From Syngnathus acus (Eukaryota; Chordata; Actinopteri; Syngnathiformes; Syngnathidae), in the NCBI RefSeq assembly GCF_901709675.1, contig NC_051090.1, forward strand, positions 8,635,842 through 8,699,841: a DNA stretch of 64,000 nt. Direction: 5' to 3'. How positions within the stretch are numbered: position 1 is the stretch's first letter; each line of letters starts with the position of its first letter. The notes under the pieces were generated by a model. That model was not told where the DNA came from. It ran no database searches and worked only from the letters and a program-made list of their open reading frames with translations. Shown here piece by piece: positions 50,401 to 63,648 of the stretch. Position numbers and translations under genes: made by a program.

Positions 50401-52099
50401 TACCGTAATTCATAATTTGAATTGTTGACATATACTACGTACGTACAGGCACTGAACATTGTCCATATGCGAGCTTAGCTGTAAACTAAGTTTCCTGGAC
50501 AGTATTTTTATGCGTACAGATGTTTGAATATATTTGTGTTTGGAATGTTGTTAAACGTTTTGGAATCATAGGTTGTGATCTGTTTTATGATTTCAACTGT
50601 TAGTGTATAAAGAATTTTAGGGGAGCATCAATTATTTACAAAAATTTGCTCTTCGGGCTGTTCCCAATGAAGAGCAGGAGTTCTCTGTTGCGGTAGTGTA
50701 TAAACTGCATACCGCTGCCACTTGAGCAACTCTTAACATATGGGCCTGGAACTGTCAGCAGACATGAATAATAGAACCCCCACTCCCAAAAAAAAAAAAA
50801 AATCGCCTTTTTTTCTGGTGAAGTGAAACATCTCTTGATCATTGTCTCGCTTCCAGGTGTCTGCTGGTTGGAGCGACTGTAGGTGGTAGTTAGATTGAGG
50901 CTGGTGGTGGCGGTAGAGGGTGGGGGGTTGCGCGCCAACAAAGCGGGAATAAAAGCGTCGCCTACATACCACCAACATCAAGGAAGGGAGGGGGCGAGAA
51001 GGGTGCGGGGAAAGAAAAAAGTAGGTTCATAAAAATTTGATAAGAAGATCTTCAGCTAAGTGACATTCTGTGTTTCTTTCCTCTTTTTCAAACATCAGTT
51101 CCCCTTCTTTGTAGCTCTTCAGTGCCGCCTGGAGAATAGGGTAGACGGATTTTATAGGTCCTAATTAAAGCCATATGACGCCTTTTCCAACATCAAATGG
51201 CGCTAGTCCTGCATGCCATTCCCTGTTATTGTGCAGAACAAATGCACAATCACAAGGACCCCATTTTTAGTCTAGACTTTAAAATGTACACCGTTTCTAC
51301 ATCCCCCACCGCACAGAGCCGTGACCCCACCAATTTCAAATCGATAAAGAGGTTCTGGGAGTGACATGACCTCTTAAGGGTGCGGCGGTTGTGGGGATGA
51401 AAGGGGGGGGGCAATGTTGCGCGGTTGAAAAATGGACTGAAGTCTGTTCTTACTGAAAATGTATCTCACATTTTTTAGCTCCATTGGAAAAGTATATTAT
51501 TTTATTTATTTATAGCGCTATTTACTGAAGTAGCCAAGTGCTTTGGACCTGACAAATGAGGCTCTGGACTGTCCACCCCTGAGGGTTGAAGTGAAGTGCA
51601 GCCCTGTTTATAGAGTCCTTTAAGACTTCTTTTTTTTTTTTTCCCTCTGGCCTGGGCACCCCAGCCCCCCTCCCTAATTGTCCTCATTGAGCCTTGTGGA
51701 GCGGGTGCACAGGCAGCCAGCCAGACGGCCAGGCTTGGGTCATCGGGTTTACCGCGTGCTTTTTTATCTATATTTCATGCTATGGCGCTGTGCAGACCCC
51801 CACCCACCCCCGTGCATGTATCACAAAGGGGAGAAAAAACTCATGTGGGTGCACAAAGAGAGGTGACATGACAAGCACATGTGCAAATCCTATAACACGT
51901 TGCAAATTTTGAACTGCATTTCGTTATGTTTAATTTCTCTTTGTGCTCACGCGTCCGCGCAAAAAGTACCACATTTGCAATAAAAACGCTTGAGCAAGCC
52001 TTTAAATTGCCGACACTGTTTTGTTAAATTAATTTCTCGATAGCAGAAATCAGAAATGAAAGTAGATCAACATGTTCTACTTACGATTCATTTCAGCAA
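47476..52099. other. gene-poor spacer
   Basis: No gene supported. At 48100-48480 the sequence is non-repetitive and holds a DR1-like nuclear-receptor motif (GAGTCAAAGGTCA, 48166-48178). At 49838-50310 it resembles a worn fish transposon beginning CAGTGGACCCCGGCATATTT. Confidence 0.5.
49838..50310. repeat. probable worn transposon-derived segment
   Basis: The left part (CAGTGGACCCCGGCATATTT, then ACGGTTCGGCAATCCAC) resembles an end motif seen in widespread animal DNA repeats. No matching inverted right end was found, so limits are approximate and the identification rests on memory. Confidence 0.3.
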
Positions 52100-52640
52100 C
52101 TTATGGGCGTTTATGTCTCGCCCCCGTGCGTCTCCGGCCGTCTGCTTGCGGAAAAAAGTCTTTCCTTCTTCGGCAGTGAGAGTCATGTGCACATCTTCAT
52201 AAGATGTTTTTTTTTTCTATTCTTTTCTCTTTTTTTTTTTCAAGCACAAATTGTCACTGCACATACCGTAGATGCTTGTCGTCCGATTTGGCCGGTGTCA
52301 AGTCTGCAATGATGCCTGGGCTGGTCGCTATTGAGCGCTGCGAGGAGAAGCAACATATAGAAAGGCGTCATGTGAGCAGGAGGGGGCGTGCGCCATTGGC
52401 CAAGCGCGCACATTGCGACCAAGCTGGGCCGTGTTCCATTGGACCAGGACTCTAACCGAGGCACCTCCTCACTTGGCTGTGCACCACAATAGGAGTGCGC
52501 CTCTTCCGTTCGTCGTTTTCGTCAGCTGCGGCGGGGGGGAAGGGGGGGGGGGGGGTGTACTGGTGCGCGCTCTCAAATTCAAAGAGAGTTAAAATGTTTT
52601 TGGAGGACGCATATCTTAACTGTTCTCGCCACCGCATCCC
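52100..52640. promoter_or_regulatory. CpG-rich island with CCAAT-type motifs
   Basis: CpG density is markedly higher than anywhere nearby (GTGCGTCTCCGGCCGTC, GGGGGCGTGCGCCATTGGCC, CCAAGCGCGCACATTGCGAC). Two ATTGG (inverted CCAAT) motifs lie at about 52395 and 52438. This looks like an unmethylated promoter island, but I could not attach a coding exon on either strand, so it may serve a non-coding or distant first exon. Confidence 0.4.
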
Positions 52641-55600
52641 TAGCTGCCAACCTGATTAGTTAGGTTGGACATTAGTGGTGATGAAAGGAATTATTGCAAC
52701 TTTTTATAAAGCACACAAAGCCTAAACCATTAATAAGGGAGTACACAAGAACACATTTTATTAATAGTCTTCATGAATTGGCCATTTTGTATTTTTATTA
52801 GTTTGCGGTCAACATTTTTGTATTTTAAAAGAACCCTCAGGACATTTTTAACATTGGAGTTATTCTATATAAACTACTGCAACAATAAAATATTGTCAAA
52901 TAGTATTTTTTATTTTTCAACATAAGATGCCAAGCAATCACAACAGTGGCTTTTGAGTTCAATAAAACTAATTGACACTATAAAATCACGCATAGGTTGG
53001 ATAGACTTAAACCAAGCGTCCTAATTTATGTTTGATGCTAATGAAGTCTGAAGCCATTTATTATTTAAAAGGAACGGAGCTAATTGAAAGGCACAAGCAA
53101 TCGCCAAGGAGATGCCTTGATGTTCTCCAGATAAACAAAGAGATCATTATTTTACATGCACTGTATATTTTGTTTTCATCCTTCATGGTTTCGACACAGT
53201 TGGACTACACAAAAGCCAATGGTAGAACATCTTCTCATGAGGTCCATCTGGTTCTCTACAGTGTGGAGGCTGAGGAACTCAAGGTTCTGTATGAGTGGGA
53301 AATAGAGCGCAAGTAATCTGGAGTGCACATCTTGCCGCCCTCCCCTGCTCCGGCTGCGGCATTAAATCAATATTCCGCAAAGCTTTCTCTTGTTTTCACA
53401 TTCACTTGACTGCTGCCAAGATGCGCTGCAAGGGTCGGCCGCCGCTCCCTGATTTTTGTGGCACTTGCAACCCCCCCACCATAATGACCTCTCCTACCTC
53501 TTTTTTTGACTTTGTGGCACGGTTACTGCGATAGCTTCAAGGCAAGGCGCCTGTTCCGTTTGTCTCAAATCCTTAACGGGAAGTGACAGGAATAAGGAAA
53601 TACGCTATGGTGACACAGAATATAACGTCAGCGACACCCTTCCACTGTTGTGAGAGAACGCTTAATAAACGCTTGAGGAACATGTTCACGTCAGTTTGTT
53701 AAATACAACGTAACAATTTAGCAAAATTATTATGACACTTATGTGAATATTCTCAGCTTTGAATTTTTTTTGACTTGATGGCATGTTTTTGAGTGGACGT
53801 TTTTCTTTTTAACCAAACAGGCACTTTTCAAGATTTAAAAAGCCTAGCGTGGTACATCACCCTGTTGCAAGCTACTGGATATGCATTCATACACACATGC
53901 GCTCCTTCGCACTCCATCGTTATGAAAGCAAAAGCCTGCCTCTGCAAAATGGGTCAAACATACCGCAGTCGCTCCATCTCAGCAAATGCATTGTGTCTGT
54001 GTAATTGTGCGAGTGGTGGGCATGCGCATGTGTGATTGCACATCAAAGGCAAGAATTCAATATTAAACACGCCGAGTCTTCGCCGAACGAACCGGGGTTT
54101 GAGAACGTCAAAACGTTTACTGTTTTGAAAGGGGGGGGGGGTGTCTTTGTAAATCTGCACGACATGGTTCTCCCCCAAGGATAAAATGGCAGTCGATAAT
54201 ACCTTTAAACAGCCAAGAAGATGTTCACCCCGGGAAAAAAACTCCAGTAGCGTCATATTTCTTGTACCGCATTGCGTCGCGCGCCCTAGACATCCACCAG
54301 ACATTTGAAGGCACTGGATTTGCCCCAAACCCTGAACTGTTATTCACCCTTGGTTCTTACGAGAAGATACACTCTAAGGCTCCTAGGTAGACACGTACAC
54401 ACCCACAGATATTTACTCACTGAATTCAATCCGTGGGGTTCAAAGCTGTGCCACTCAAAGTGGGAAGAAAGCTGCATGCCGCCCGTCGTCTTCCAGAGCC
54501 ATCACTGTGTGGCGTTAATCTGTTTCATGTTCCATCCCTATATTTAGAATCGTGTTTTGTGAACACTTGGCTTAGAATTCTCTGAGACGAAAGAAACCTT
54601 CCCAAGCCGTTAACTAGCTGCAAGAGTCATCTGGAGATTTTCAGTTGCGCATTCCAACAAACACCTGTTCTGGCCTTTGTTAGGGCTAAGAAAAGAAAAT
54701 GGCTTATTGTGAATGAAGATGATGCAATGTGTCCATGAGAGATGATGTGATGATCTGGTTGATTGTTCATAAACTGCTTCCCTTCTCTTTCTAATTATGC
54801 TTTGATCAAAAAGAGCTTTGTCCAGGTTATCCAAGGCTTAAATAAAGGTGCGAGAGAAGTAATTGGCCTTAATATGTCCTTTTTGAGCCCTGATCTGATC
54901 CGTGTGGAAATGGGGATTTGATCCTTCTAAAAGCTGCTCCCTTCATCCTCTGCACATATACACATGGACACAAAGATATCCTATGAGGTTCAAAAACGTG
55001 TCCCTTCGGCAGTAAACGCTACAAGCTTTGTGAGCAGTAACAGACCACATTGGGAGCCCGCATGGCATCTGCCTCCCAGCTTCTGGAGCCAAGGCATGGG
55101 GCCAAGCGAGGGGGGCCTGGACCCCAGATAAGCTCTTCCTCCCCTGGTCACCACTACGCCACAGGGACCGGACAAGCCTGGAGCCTCAGCTGAGCACAAC
55201 CGATAATATCCACATGAGTATGAGTATGGGTGGTCGGCCGGGTGCATGGGCGTGAGAAGCTCGTTTCAAGTGGTGTGTGTCTGCCTTGGGTAGGAGCATG
55301 CGCGGATGCACAAGCTTGCATGCTGCTCTCATATTTAACGGCTAAAGCAAAATGGCCCTTCCCGATCATAATAAGTCATGCAGCTTGTGTTCTCACGGAT
55401 TTCCTCACAGGAAACCAGATTAGTGCGGCACCAAGCCAATAAAGACAAAATGTATACCTCTGCATGTGTAATCAAGAACTTAACTCTGTTATTTTATATG
55501 GCCTGTGCCTAATATTTGCATCATAAATGTATACATGTTTTTTATAGAAGGAATTACTAGCAGTTGTTCAGCACATTCACTACTTTATTTTTTTCCACCT

Positions 55601-57546
55601 TATGATTAATTGCAACACCGCTTGCACCCTTTTATGTTTCTCTAATTCATTGTTTAATGTCGTACTTTGTCAGATGACAAAAAAGTAGCCAGCGTTTTTG
55701 CGCAGCAGCTCTGACCTTATTATCTTAACTTGTCATGTTGCAACACTCATTTACTTGTCATGCTGAGAGTCACCACATAATGAGGCAGTGAGGCCAATTA
55801 TTATTTTTTCGAACGTTTCAAATAATCGTACATTGAAAGGAAGATGAACAAATCACTTTTTAGTCAAATGTGCGCTTGGTGTCTTCATTTAATTGGAAAA
55901 TTGTGAATCTCTTTCAGATGATTGCCAGTTGTTAATACGTTTAAAAAGACCAGAGTAAGATAGAAAAATGTGACACAGGAGCTTTTGAAAAGATGACTGG
56001 CGGTAAATTCAACAAGAAGAGTTCAATTAGCGCTAACTGCACTAATTATAAAATTCACAAACACCGATGACTACACATAGACAATCTAATGAGATTGAAT
56101 TAAAAAAAAAAAAAAACATCTGAAGATAATTATATTCGTGAAGAATCAACACTCTTAGAGTGATATCAAGCTGTGCAGTATGTGTGAACATTTGTTTGGT
56201 TCAATTGTGCTGATTAGAGCAATACAATTTGCTAATAATAAAAGCAGGTGAGAGTCAACACATTTAGGTGTAAAAATGTCATTTATCTTATGTGTATCTT
56301 CAGTGTCAACCCAAATTGAGAATTTTTGCTATTGTTGTGAGGGGCAAAAAAAAAAAGCTCGAAAGATCTGTTGCTGCGACTAAAGTTACAGAAAAGATTT
56401 TAAAAGCCCACATCAAGTACAATTCCAGCATATTTTCTGATTCTCAGACATCATATCGACCAGGTAGCTTTATTTGCTCAGACTTCTGAAAAGCCCTACG
56501 TGATGAATAAGTCAGTGGCATGTCATTTTTTTCTATGAAAGTAAGCATGTGAGGTTTTCTGTTATGGATTTTGTTTTGAGATCTATGATGGGAAATAATC
56601 CTGCATGTTTGTGGTGTTCTATGTTGGGATAATTGCTGCAGACCACACACAGTATGACCAAAACGTTTACCAAACGTAACATCTGTAACAGATTTTTTTT
56701 TTTTTTTTTAAAGAAAAAAATCTTAATATGTGCACCAAGCCTTAGGTGCATTCTGTTGCACTTCACTATATTGTGTGAATGACAAAACAAAGCCTTAACA
56801 TTTCAAAATGTTTCAAAAGCGGCAAGTTTAATTGCAACCTGCGTATTCAAAATGCCTTATTAAATCAGATGGCGAACATGAGAGGGAGCCATCCAAATAT
56901 CCAGGTCAGCTTTGAGGCCTCAGCTGGAGTGGAGGCCTACACCTGTCAGCACCCGGGGGCCTCTCGCTCTCTGTCGTCTTTCTGTCCAGCTGGACGTGTA
57001 GAAGCCCCTCAAACCCCCACCCAGGCTTCACCTCCTCGATCCAGGCCAATTCAGTTCAGCCATGCATGACCATCTCAGGGAATTCATTCTGGATGCTTCT
57101 TGTTCATTGCATCCATTTCTCGCTCTTGCTCGCTTGTCACTCTATCCCCCAGCACTGTTGTCTTTCATTTTGCTGGCTGTCCCATAGATTTAATCTTATT
57201 TCTATCTCATATTCGGACACATGGCAGAACATTTCATTGTTACCACTACCTTGTAGATATTATTTCAGTTGACTTAGGTATCTATTTGTGTGCGACAGTG
57301 TTAGTTTGATGTCACGCTATTCACATAGTTTTTAGCTATTGCCATCTCCTCCATGCTTCATGTGGTGGAAATTCAAGCGAGAGCAGGGTTAATCATTTCT
57401 AATGGAAGTAAAATGTTGGTGGAAACGTTGGTCACTTCAGGTTAAATCGCTTTTTAATGTTGCTTGCTGTGAGCCAGCTGGAAATACAAGGATGGGAATT
57501 TAAGCTACCGTAAATGCATTATTTCTATAATTATTATCTTTATTCC
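52641..57546. other. gene-poor spacer
   Basis: No gene supported. The longest ORFs (94 codons at 53032-53316; 124 codons on the minus strand at 53954-54328) have no recognisable domain or splice context. Confidence 0.5.
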
Positions 57547-57647
57547 GTCCATCCATCCATCCATCCATCCATCCATCCATCCATCCATCCATCCATCCAT
57601 CCATCCATCCATCCATCCATCCATCCATCCATCCATCCATCCATCCA
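57547..57647. repeat. (ATCC)n microsatellite
   Basis: About 25 TCCA units, nearly uninterrupted. The minus-strand Asp-Gly-Trp-Met ORF over it is an artefact. Confidence 0.95.
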
Positions 57648-58944
57648 CATATCTGTATCTATTATGCCATCAGCATAAATACATAAAATGTGTATCTCTC
57701 TTGTCATACTGTGTACTTTGTACTCACTTAAGTTAAGAGACTGGTGAAAATTGGTTCCCTGAAAGATGTACAAATATTGTAAATGCAACTTCAGTAATGC
57801 CATTGAATCCTCATTTTGTCCTGAAGCAAGACAAATAAGAGAGTTGAATACGAGCGAGTCTATTCTTTCTAGCTGTATTCACGCTGCATCCTATCCGACA
57901 TATTCCTGCTGAATTATTTAACTGTTTGTACCTGTGAGGCAAGCAGGCAGTGTTCGGGGGCTGCCCCAGTATGATCTATAATTAAATATAATGCAACATG
58001 AAAGTGCATAAGTCATGAGAGTACGCTTTGGACAAGTCACTCAGACTTCCTTCTTGTTATCCATTTGGTTCGTATGCTGACTCCAGCTGTTTCCCTTTTG
58101 AGTCTTCATTTTATAGACTTTTCCACCACTGTTTTTCCTTCTGTTTGGTTACTTGCTGAATTAGAGGTCTTCAATGTTTGCTGTCAACAGTTGACGCTCA
58201 AGAGACAAACAATATCACACCATGTTTGATTATGTTATTATTGCCTCGTTGCTCTCTGAGTACACACCATTACATCCAAATAGGGCCCTTGTGTCTTGGA
58301 AAATGTTTGTCTTGTTCCTCCTGGCAGCTCACTTCTAAAATCTTTCAAGGTTTGCTCATGTAAATAATCCTGGCGTACGTTTTAAAATATGGCCAGCTCA
58401 AAAACGTTTAGTGTCAATTTTAATTTCCCATTTTATAATAGTCAGCATCCAAGCATAGGTTTCTGGGTTACATTGTGGGCTGTGATTCTGACCAAAGCAA
58501 TGCATGTCCTGTAAGCAAGCCCGCCGTTGTCTGCAGCTGCTCAGTTGGTAGCACGACTTTTCCGTAAAGGAGTGTTACTATAATAATATTACCAAACTAA
58601 TGGTTTATTTTGGAATGTTTAAAACAATCAAAACTGAAATCATGTTCTTTTTTTTAAACCATTGCATTACTGTCAGGTCAAACTGAGAGTTTAAATAAAA
58701 ATGGGAGGAGGGGGAGTGGATAAAATACTTCCCGTATAAATTGGCGGAATAATTTCACTCAGCACACCCATTTGCAGCTCCAAGCACCTGTGCTTTGTCC
58801 CTCCTCCTCAAGCCAAAAATGTCACTGTGGAGTAGACATGTCGACAAGTCGACCACTTAGTCTGTACAGCCCCTGCAACAGAGACTTCTGGTTATTTTGG
58901 TCTGTTTAACAAAATCACAAAGAATTCTGACCTTAACCAAATTA
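57648..58944. other. spacer
   Basis: No gene, RNA or repeat recognised. Confidence 0.5.
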
Positions 58945-59746
58945 CCGTAATTTTCGGACTATAAGTCGCGTTTTTTTTTCATAGTTTGGGTGGGGGGGCG
59001 ACTTATACTCAGGAGCGACTTATATATGTTTTTTTTTTACAAATTTTTACTCGATCATTAACACATCACTTACAAGTATAGTTGACCACTTCACATGTTA
59101 TTTTTAGTATAGTTGATCACTTCACATGCTTTGATATCTTTATCTTGAACATATTCAAAACATGAAAAATAGAGAGAAAAAATCAAATAAAGTAATTAAC
59201 ACTTTAAAGCGCCATATCCTCTGGACATGTCCTCTGTCACCAGGATGACATAAAGGACGAGAAATGTGATCGATGGATTTAATGATTTGGAGTGACACAA
59301 ATGGTTTGATAATATTGTTGTTTATGTGATAGTTATTTAAAATATAGTTTATATATCGTTGTATGGGCCTGTGGAATAATTTGAACTGCAGCGCGGCACA
59401 CGGCATTGTTGACAAAGGACGATCGATGGATTTAATGAATTGGAGTGACACAGATGGTTTTATAAACGTGTTATTTATGTAATAGTTTTTTTTAAATAAC
59501 TGAATGTTACGTCAGGCCCGTTCTCAGCTCCTCGTTTGTGTTTGTCACGTTAGCATACCGTATCGTTTAGCCTGTTGTTGCTCGCTCATGTTTGTTCTTG
59601 GTGTTGGATTTTGTCGAATAAATTGCCCCCCATAAGGCGACTTATACTCCGGAGCGACTTATATATGTTTTTTTTCACAAATTGTTGGGCATTTTATGGC
59701 TGGTGCGACTTATACTCCGGAGCGACTTATAGTCCGAAAATTACGG
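58945..59746. mobile_element. TA-type MITE, copy 5 (long divergent subfamily)
   Basis: The ends CCGTAATTTTCGGACTATAA and TTATAGTCCGAAAATTACGG form a perfect 20-bp inverted repeat flanked by TA (58943-58944 and 59747-59748). Sub-repeats read GCGACTTATACTCCGGAGCG, against GCGCACC units in copies 1-4. The 802-bp body has an internal duplication (about 59251-59342 and 59413-59500, both with GATCGATGGATTTAATGA). No transposase frame. Confidence 0.9.
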
Positions 59747-62105
59747 TACTACAAAGTGAAAGTTCTTTCTTGATAGACAATTGCAAAAATAGATAAAAAC
59801 CTTAAACATGAACAAGGCATGCACACAGTGTTGTGTCCGTCCAAATGTGAACGGTAACGGTATCTCCGCTTTGCAGGCGGCTGCGGGGAGGAAAGGCTTA
59901 GCGGCTTGCTCACTTTCTTCCTTGACTGGCTGTGAAGTGGAGTCTGAGGTGTCAGTAGTCCCCCCCACCTCCCCTCCAACCATCCCCAAACAATCTCCCC
60001 GCATGTGTGTGCCTCTCTGTGTCGTTTTACTGTAAAATATGTCATCAAGTCTGTGCTTTACAGAGAACGCTGTGACGGCCTGATAAGAAGCTGAAAACAT
60101 GTAGGTACATCAGAAGACAGTCAGGAATGTTGCATGTAGAAGCTGGCTAACTATCTAAAATAAAATCTACTTGACAGTTCCGAGCATTTATCTCTAAAGA
60201 ATTACAACAATGTTTCTAATTGTGGTTTCATTGACACTCACGCTACTGTTGTACCGAAAAAAAAATCAATACTTATTCTGCTCAAATGACAATATGAGCG
60301 TTCTTCCATTCTGAAGTCACGTTGTGTTGAGAGATCTTAATGTATACACCAACACAAAAAAAGTGTTTAACGCTTTCCTTTAATAGAGCCAAGTAATTAC
60401 TTCTAGTTTGCTGACACCATGAATGCCAATACAACAATGCCTCTACTCTGTCTTTTTGACTCCTCCACAAGCTCACAGTCCCCAGCTAAATACCCCCTGC
60501 TTCCCCCCCCGGTTCCTCTTCCCATGTCCAATCCAAAGTTGGCTACGGTTGTCATGGCAACGGGAGTTGATAATTCCAACTCTTCATCCCTTGAAAATTA
60601 TCGGGAGGATTTATTTTCAAGAAGAGAAATAGAGTACGAAGGAGTGGTAGAGGGAATAAGACGGTGAAGCAAGGAGAAATAATTTGCTTGAGGGAGGAAG
60701 ACGGCTGACGTAGGTAGGAGGCCCGCACCCCTCTTCCACTGCATGTCCCACCGAAGCAGATGGCGTGACTTGATGGTCTGTGCCTTCTGAGCGCTGCAAC
60801 CATAAGGAGGCAGGGTAGGAAGAGATTTGGAGTGGCAGACTTTGGCAAAGGCTACAAAGTACAAAATGCAAGGTGGGGGATGTCGCTTTGTGCCTTAGGC
60901 TGGCACAAAGGTGAGCTGCTGTGATTTAGGGCCTTATGGTGCAAGTAGTCGAAAGCATTTGGTTTTAAGGCTTCAACATGGTCATGTTGGAATGCGTAAC
61001 AGAATTTCACAGTAACCGAGATAAACGAACGGAATCAATGGGAGGCCTTGATGCTCAAATCACATCATACAGTATTGAATTTGAGCGAAAAATGTACATA
61101 AGATACAGGAATTTTTCTTTATTTTACCATCCCTCACTTTTTTTTTTTAAAAGCAGCGTCAAAATCATTTAATGTTAAAATTATTCTCGAAAAGTAAAAT
61201 GTTAGGCCTATTCCCAGGGGACTTTTTCCCTGACTGAGACGTTTTCACAATACTGTCCACACATCTTCTGCACATCCTCAACAGGGTTATGGTTGAGTAG
61301 GAGTTTATCCAAACTGATTTTGACTGAGAGGCAAAGTACATCCTGAACTGCTCCGAATTCTGAGAGCTGTTTACTTAAGACCACCGTCTCACTATGGAGC
61401 TGAGGTCACAGCCAGTTGTGGTCGATTGACTGCCAACTTGGGCCACAAGAATGTTGCGCCCCACCTTAGTCCTATACTATTTTTATTTTAAACAAGAGTC
61501 AAAGGGGAAGATTTGTACACCCCTGAGAGGAAGTGCATCACGACATCATCCAAAACAGATTTGCGAAAATCTTTACTAATCATTAACTGTGTAAGATGAT
61601 CCTTTTCATGTAAAAATCGATTTACATATATTTATGTGGGGGGGAATATAATTTTCATTATTTAATTTTTGTTCTGTACAGGTAATGTTTTAACTAACAT
61701 TTAGCATCGCTAATTGCCATGGAAGTTGTCACTAAGTAAGCAATCAAACTGAATGAAACCTTACTTTTTAATGAGTACCACTTTCAACAATACGTTTCTG
61801 TTTTATTTGTCATCACTACCATTCTCTGGTCTTACTTGTTATTGCTACCGAGACAAAAATGTTAACAAAACTCGCTGTCGGTTTTTAGGGTTGTTCAGAT
61901 ACCCTACAAACTTATTTTATGGGACGTGGCAAGGATGTTATTTTGGGTTGAGGAAAGGGTGCATGGGGTCATCTGCCTGAACACTCTTGCACACATCCTG
62001 ACATATTGTCTCTGTAGGTCTCCGCCTATCTCTCTCTGTCACGTGCACCAAATGCATGCACAACCCCTAAATCCATAGAACGCAGCTGGGTCCTCAGACT
62101 TTTGC

Positions 62106-62150
62106 ACACACACACACACAACACACACACGCGCACGCACGCACACACAC
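62106..62150. repeat. (CA)n microsatellite, interrupted by CG
   Basis: CA units with GCGCACGCACGC in the middle. Confidence 0.85.
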
Positions 62151-63622
62151 CACACAAACTGCAATGTACTAAAATACATAAAGCATACTCAGCTGCAGTC
62201 TTTGCACAAGTTTACACACGACTACATTCATTCCAACTTTCCAGCTGAACTTGTGCACTGTCTGCACCAATACACTCTTTAACATAGGCTTAAAAAGCCC
62301 CCCCCCCAAGCTTGCAATTCATGGCCTGGAAGAATGGAGCCTGTGTGAGTGAGTGAGAGAGCCAGCAGGCAACGACTGGGCCTTTTTTTTTTTCTTTTTT
62401 TCAATAGGCCACATGTGTCAAGATGCAGAAGGTTTGAAAATATGGTCGTGTTTTGTTTTGGGAACCACCCTTGACTATATATGTAAGAAAACGGGGAGAA
62501 AAAAAGTGACAAAACACTGCAAGTCATACAATAGCAACCTAGGGGATCTGTCATCACTTTTCCAAAGCACTCCATTTGAAGTTACAGTTGATTTTAAGGG
62601 CTAGTTTAATAAAATATTAAAATAATGGGCGTTTCCTTGCTAATTTTAGAAAGCCGCCAGAAAGCAGCTCTCAAAAGATTAGCACATAAAAGCACTTTTA
62701 AAGAAATATTGAGTGCATGATGAAAATATTATGGTCTGCTCGCCATTTGTCAGTCAAACCTGCACCCAACATTAAAGAAGAACCAGTGGTAGTCAAGTTA
62801 TGCATATATGATACTGACAGCAACAAAGAATAAACATGATTGTCGGGGGGGTCTGCAAATTCCATGTATTAAATGAACTATGATTTAACCCCCACCTTTT
62901 TTTTCAACACCTATGAAAAAGCTTCTAAGTTAGATAAATGCCCTAAATTCCGCAATAACGTATCTTATTTATTTATTATTTAGAATATGCAACTAAATCT
63001 TAATTATTTTTTTTAGCTCCTTTTTCTTTGAAACTTTTTGACGCTCAGCTGACATTTGAATCAGAAAAGATTCCAAGTAAGTGAGCAGGTAAAACGATTA
63101 CTGGTTATGCTTCTTGTGTTTCTTGTGTAGACTGGACGATGAAATCTGCGACAAATACCTAGAGGGTGACATCATACTAGTACTATAACTGTAACGCTCC
63201 AATTATATAGTATAAATATTTATAAACAAAGTAGATAAAATGCAAATGTGGATGACAGCCAGAGAACTGGAAGCGCACATGCTCCATTTATCCAGAGCGC
63301 CCAATGTTCTCATCATTCGCAAAGATTTCCAGGGACTTAAGACACACATGCCTGGTAAACGGCTGCTGTTACCTCAAAGGGAAACGGCAAGGACTGTCTC
63401 GATGACAACTCCATTTTGGAATTGTGTGTATCATCACTGCTGTTGGGAATCATACAGCCAGAGCTCTTTGTGTGTTTTCCCTTAGAACAAAAGTATGAAA
63501 AAATAGTTATGTGCTCTGCTGTTTTTCTGGCTGTATATAGGATATGATTCAAGTGAGTCCTTTTTTTTGTAGGCGCCTGTACATCTTATAACTGTAAATA
63601 CAATAAAAAAACAAATCAAATG

Positions 63623-63648
63623 CTATTTATTTATTTATTTATTTATTC
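63623..63648. repeat. (TTTA)n microsatellite
   Basis: About six TTTA units. Confidence 0.85.

Noticed and set aside
53032-53316. 94-codon ORF as a gene
   Set aside because: No recognisable domain, signal, splice sites or poly(A) context; kept only as a possible conserved non-coding stretch.
57540-57803. Asp-Gly-Trp-Met repeat ORF, or a repeat array suggestive of CRISPR
   Set aside because: It is an (ATCC)n microsatellite without spacers, in a vertebrate genome.
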